Part shown: positions 62,834 to 64,000 of the stretch, piece by piece
Layout: the number at the start of each line of letters is the position of its first letter
Position numbering within the stretch: position 1 is the first letter of the stretch
Assembly (NCBI GenBank): GCA_026418935.1
Contig: JAOAAJ010000081.1
Coordinates: forward strand, 1 to 64,000
DNA from: Caloramator sp.
Lineage (GTDB): Bacteria; Bacillota; Clostridia; Clostridiales; Caloramatoraceae
Direction: 5' to 3'
Length of the DNA: 64,000 nt
Position numbers and translations under genes: made by a program
Notes under the pieces: generated by a model
What the model saw: the letters and a program-made list of their open reading frames with translations, nothing else
Told to the model about the DNA's origin: nothing
Databases searched by the model: none

Positions 62834-62983
62834 ATGACCAAAATTGCAGTTGACAGTAACCTCAAGAGCATAAAGGACGCACTCGATAAAAACGGTATTA
62901 ACTATACAGTAATACCAAATAAGAATGCAGGTCAAATAAAACCCTCTGACTTTGATATACTGATTATATCCGACGAAAACTAA
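62834..62983 (+). CDS. YkuS-like (UPF0180) small protein
   Basis: MTKIAVDSNLKSIKDALDKNGINYTVIPNKNAGQIKPSDFDILIISDEN; AAGGAGGTG RBS at the right distance from ATG. Confidence 0.7.
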   Translation: MTKIAVDSNLKSIKDALDKNGINYTVIPNKNAGQIKPSDFDILIISDEN

Positions 62984-63059
62984 TAAGGCGTGCCCTCTGC
63001 ACGCCTTATGTGTTATAATTAATATCGTTCCCATACGACAAGTTTAGTGAGGTGATTTT

Positions 63060-63719
63060 ATGCTTAAGGATATAAAGGCAGTAATTTTTGATATGGATGG
63101 AACAATCATAGACTCTATGTGGGTTTGGAAGGAAGTTGATGTAGAGTTTTTAAAAAGAAGAAACATTGAACTTCCAGATGACCTTCAAAGGGCAATTGAA
63201 GGACTTAGCTTTACAGAAACAGCAATATATTTTAAAGAAAGGTTCAATCTTAAAGAGAGCATAGAGGAAATAATGAATGAGTGGATGGAGATGGTTGACC
63301 ATTTCTATAGAAACGTAATTCAAGCTAAAAAAGGGGTACATAAATTTCTTAAATATCTTAAGGATAATGGATATTTAATTGGTATGGCAACAAGCAACAA
63401 TCGTCAGCTTGTTGAGGCTGTTTTATCAAGAAACAACATACTCCAATATTTTGATGAAATAGTTACAACCTGTGAAGTGCCAAGGGATAAATCCTTCCCT
63501 GATGTTTTTTTAGAAACAGCAAAGAGGCTAAATGTTAACCCAAAGGAGTGTATAGTGTTTGAAGATACTGTTCCTGCAGTTCGTGGTGCTCGTGCTGCAG
63601 GTATGAAGGTTGTAGGTGTATATGATGAAAATGGAACTTGTACACCTGATGAACTAAAGGAAATAACAGACCATTTAATTGAGGACTTTGAGAACATTTT
63701 AGAGGAACTAAAAAGATAA
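63060..63719 (+). CDS. HAD family hydrolase (phosphatase/phosphomutase type)
   Basis: IKAVIFDMDGTIIDSMWVWKEVD; FEDTVPAVRGARAAGMKVVGVYDE. Confidence 0.93.
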   Translation: MLKDIKAVIFDMDGTIIDSMWVWKEVDVEFLKRRNIELPDDLQRAIEGLSFTETAIYFKERFNLKESIEEIMNEWMEMVDHFYRNVIQAKKGVHKFLKYLKDNGYLIGMATSNNRQLVEAVLSRNNILQYFDEIVTTCEVPRDKSFPDVFLETAKRLNVNPKECIVFEDTVPAVRGARAAGMKVVGVYDENGTCTPDELKEITDHLIEDFENILEELKR

Positions 63720-63740
63720 CCTTTTTAATTTAACTTTTAA

Positions 63741-63778
63741 AGCCCCAATAGTGATAACTTCTATCCTTATTGGGGCTA
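63741..63778 (+). terminator. Terminator-like hairpin after HAD hydrolase gene
   Basis: AAGCCCCAATAG...CTTATTGGGGCT followed by AATATTTTT. Confidence 0.65.
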
Positions 63779-63828
63779 ATATTTTTAAAACACATCTAAA
63801 CTATGATGTTATTAAGTCACCACTTAAG

Positions 63829-64000
63829 TTAAAAATGCTCTCCATTTTCATAATATCTATCTTCTTTGTACTTTACAAAAACAACGTCTACAGTCTCTGC
63901 ACCTGTTGCATCCTTTATCTTTTCTGTTATTTTCTTTGCAACCCTATCTTGCACTTCACTTCCTCTATCAAACCAAGCAACCTCTATAAAAGGATACATC
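63829..64000 (-). CDS. DUF1904-like protein, N-terminal part beyond window end
   Basis: Minus strand ...MYPFIEVAWFDRGSEVQDRVAKKITEKIKDATGAETVDVVFVKYKEDRYYENGEHF-stop. Confidence 0.6.
   Translation of the reverse strand, partial: MYPFIEVAWFDRGSEVQDRVAKKITEKIKDATGAETVDVVFVKYKEDRYYENGEHF

Overview
AT-rich 64 kb window from a clostridial-type Firmicute chromosome (Caloramator-like gene content is an impression only). Most genes are on the minus strand. In order: smpB (partial); argG-argH running into an amino-acid ABC transporter; rnr; a membrane pyrophosphatase; the secG-eno-gpmI-tpiA-pgk-gap-cggR glycolytic operon and rpoN; a BMP-family nucleoside-type ABC transporter; a complete glycine reductase operon (grdX-trxB-trxA-grdE-grdA-grdB-grdC-grdD) behind a glycine riboswitch; spore photoproduct lyase; tRNA-Ser(UGA) and tRNA-Glu(UUC); and a B12-riboswitch-controlled ECF transporter operon. 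The ORF caller split grdA and grdB at in-frame UGA codons. These are selenocysteine codons, and each has a compact SECIS-like hairpin at the expected distance. The strongest candidate for an under-described system is the cobalamin-riboswitch operon at 41.4-47.8 kb. It encodes EcfT, a fused EcfA-A', an S component, an LPXTG-anchored protein combining two transcobalamin-C-terminal-like (DUF4430) domains with an alpha/alpha-barrel-like region, and a second secreted DUF4430 protein. Together they look like a Gram-positive analogue of intrinsic factor/transcobalamin capture. Other points of interest: a CsoR/CstR-like operator at the promoter of a CoA-disulfide-reductase/rhodanese/TusA/DsrE fusion, a palindromic operator at a metal-exporter promoter, two long palindromic intergenic elements, a 25-bp perfect inverted repeat beside the tRNAs, and a two-gene cassette pairing a divergent metallophosphoesterase with an unplaced protein. 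No CRISPR array, transposase, integrase or rRNA was seen. All assignments come from reading the sequence; no searches were run.
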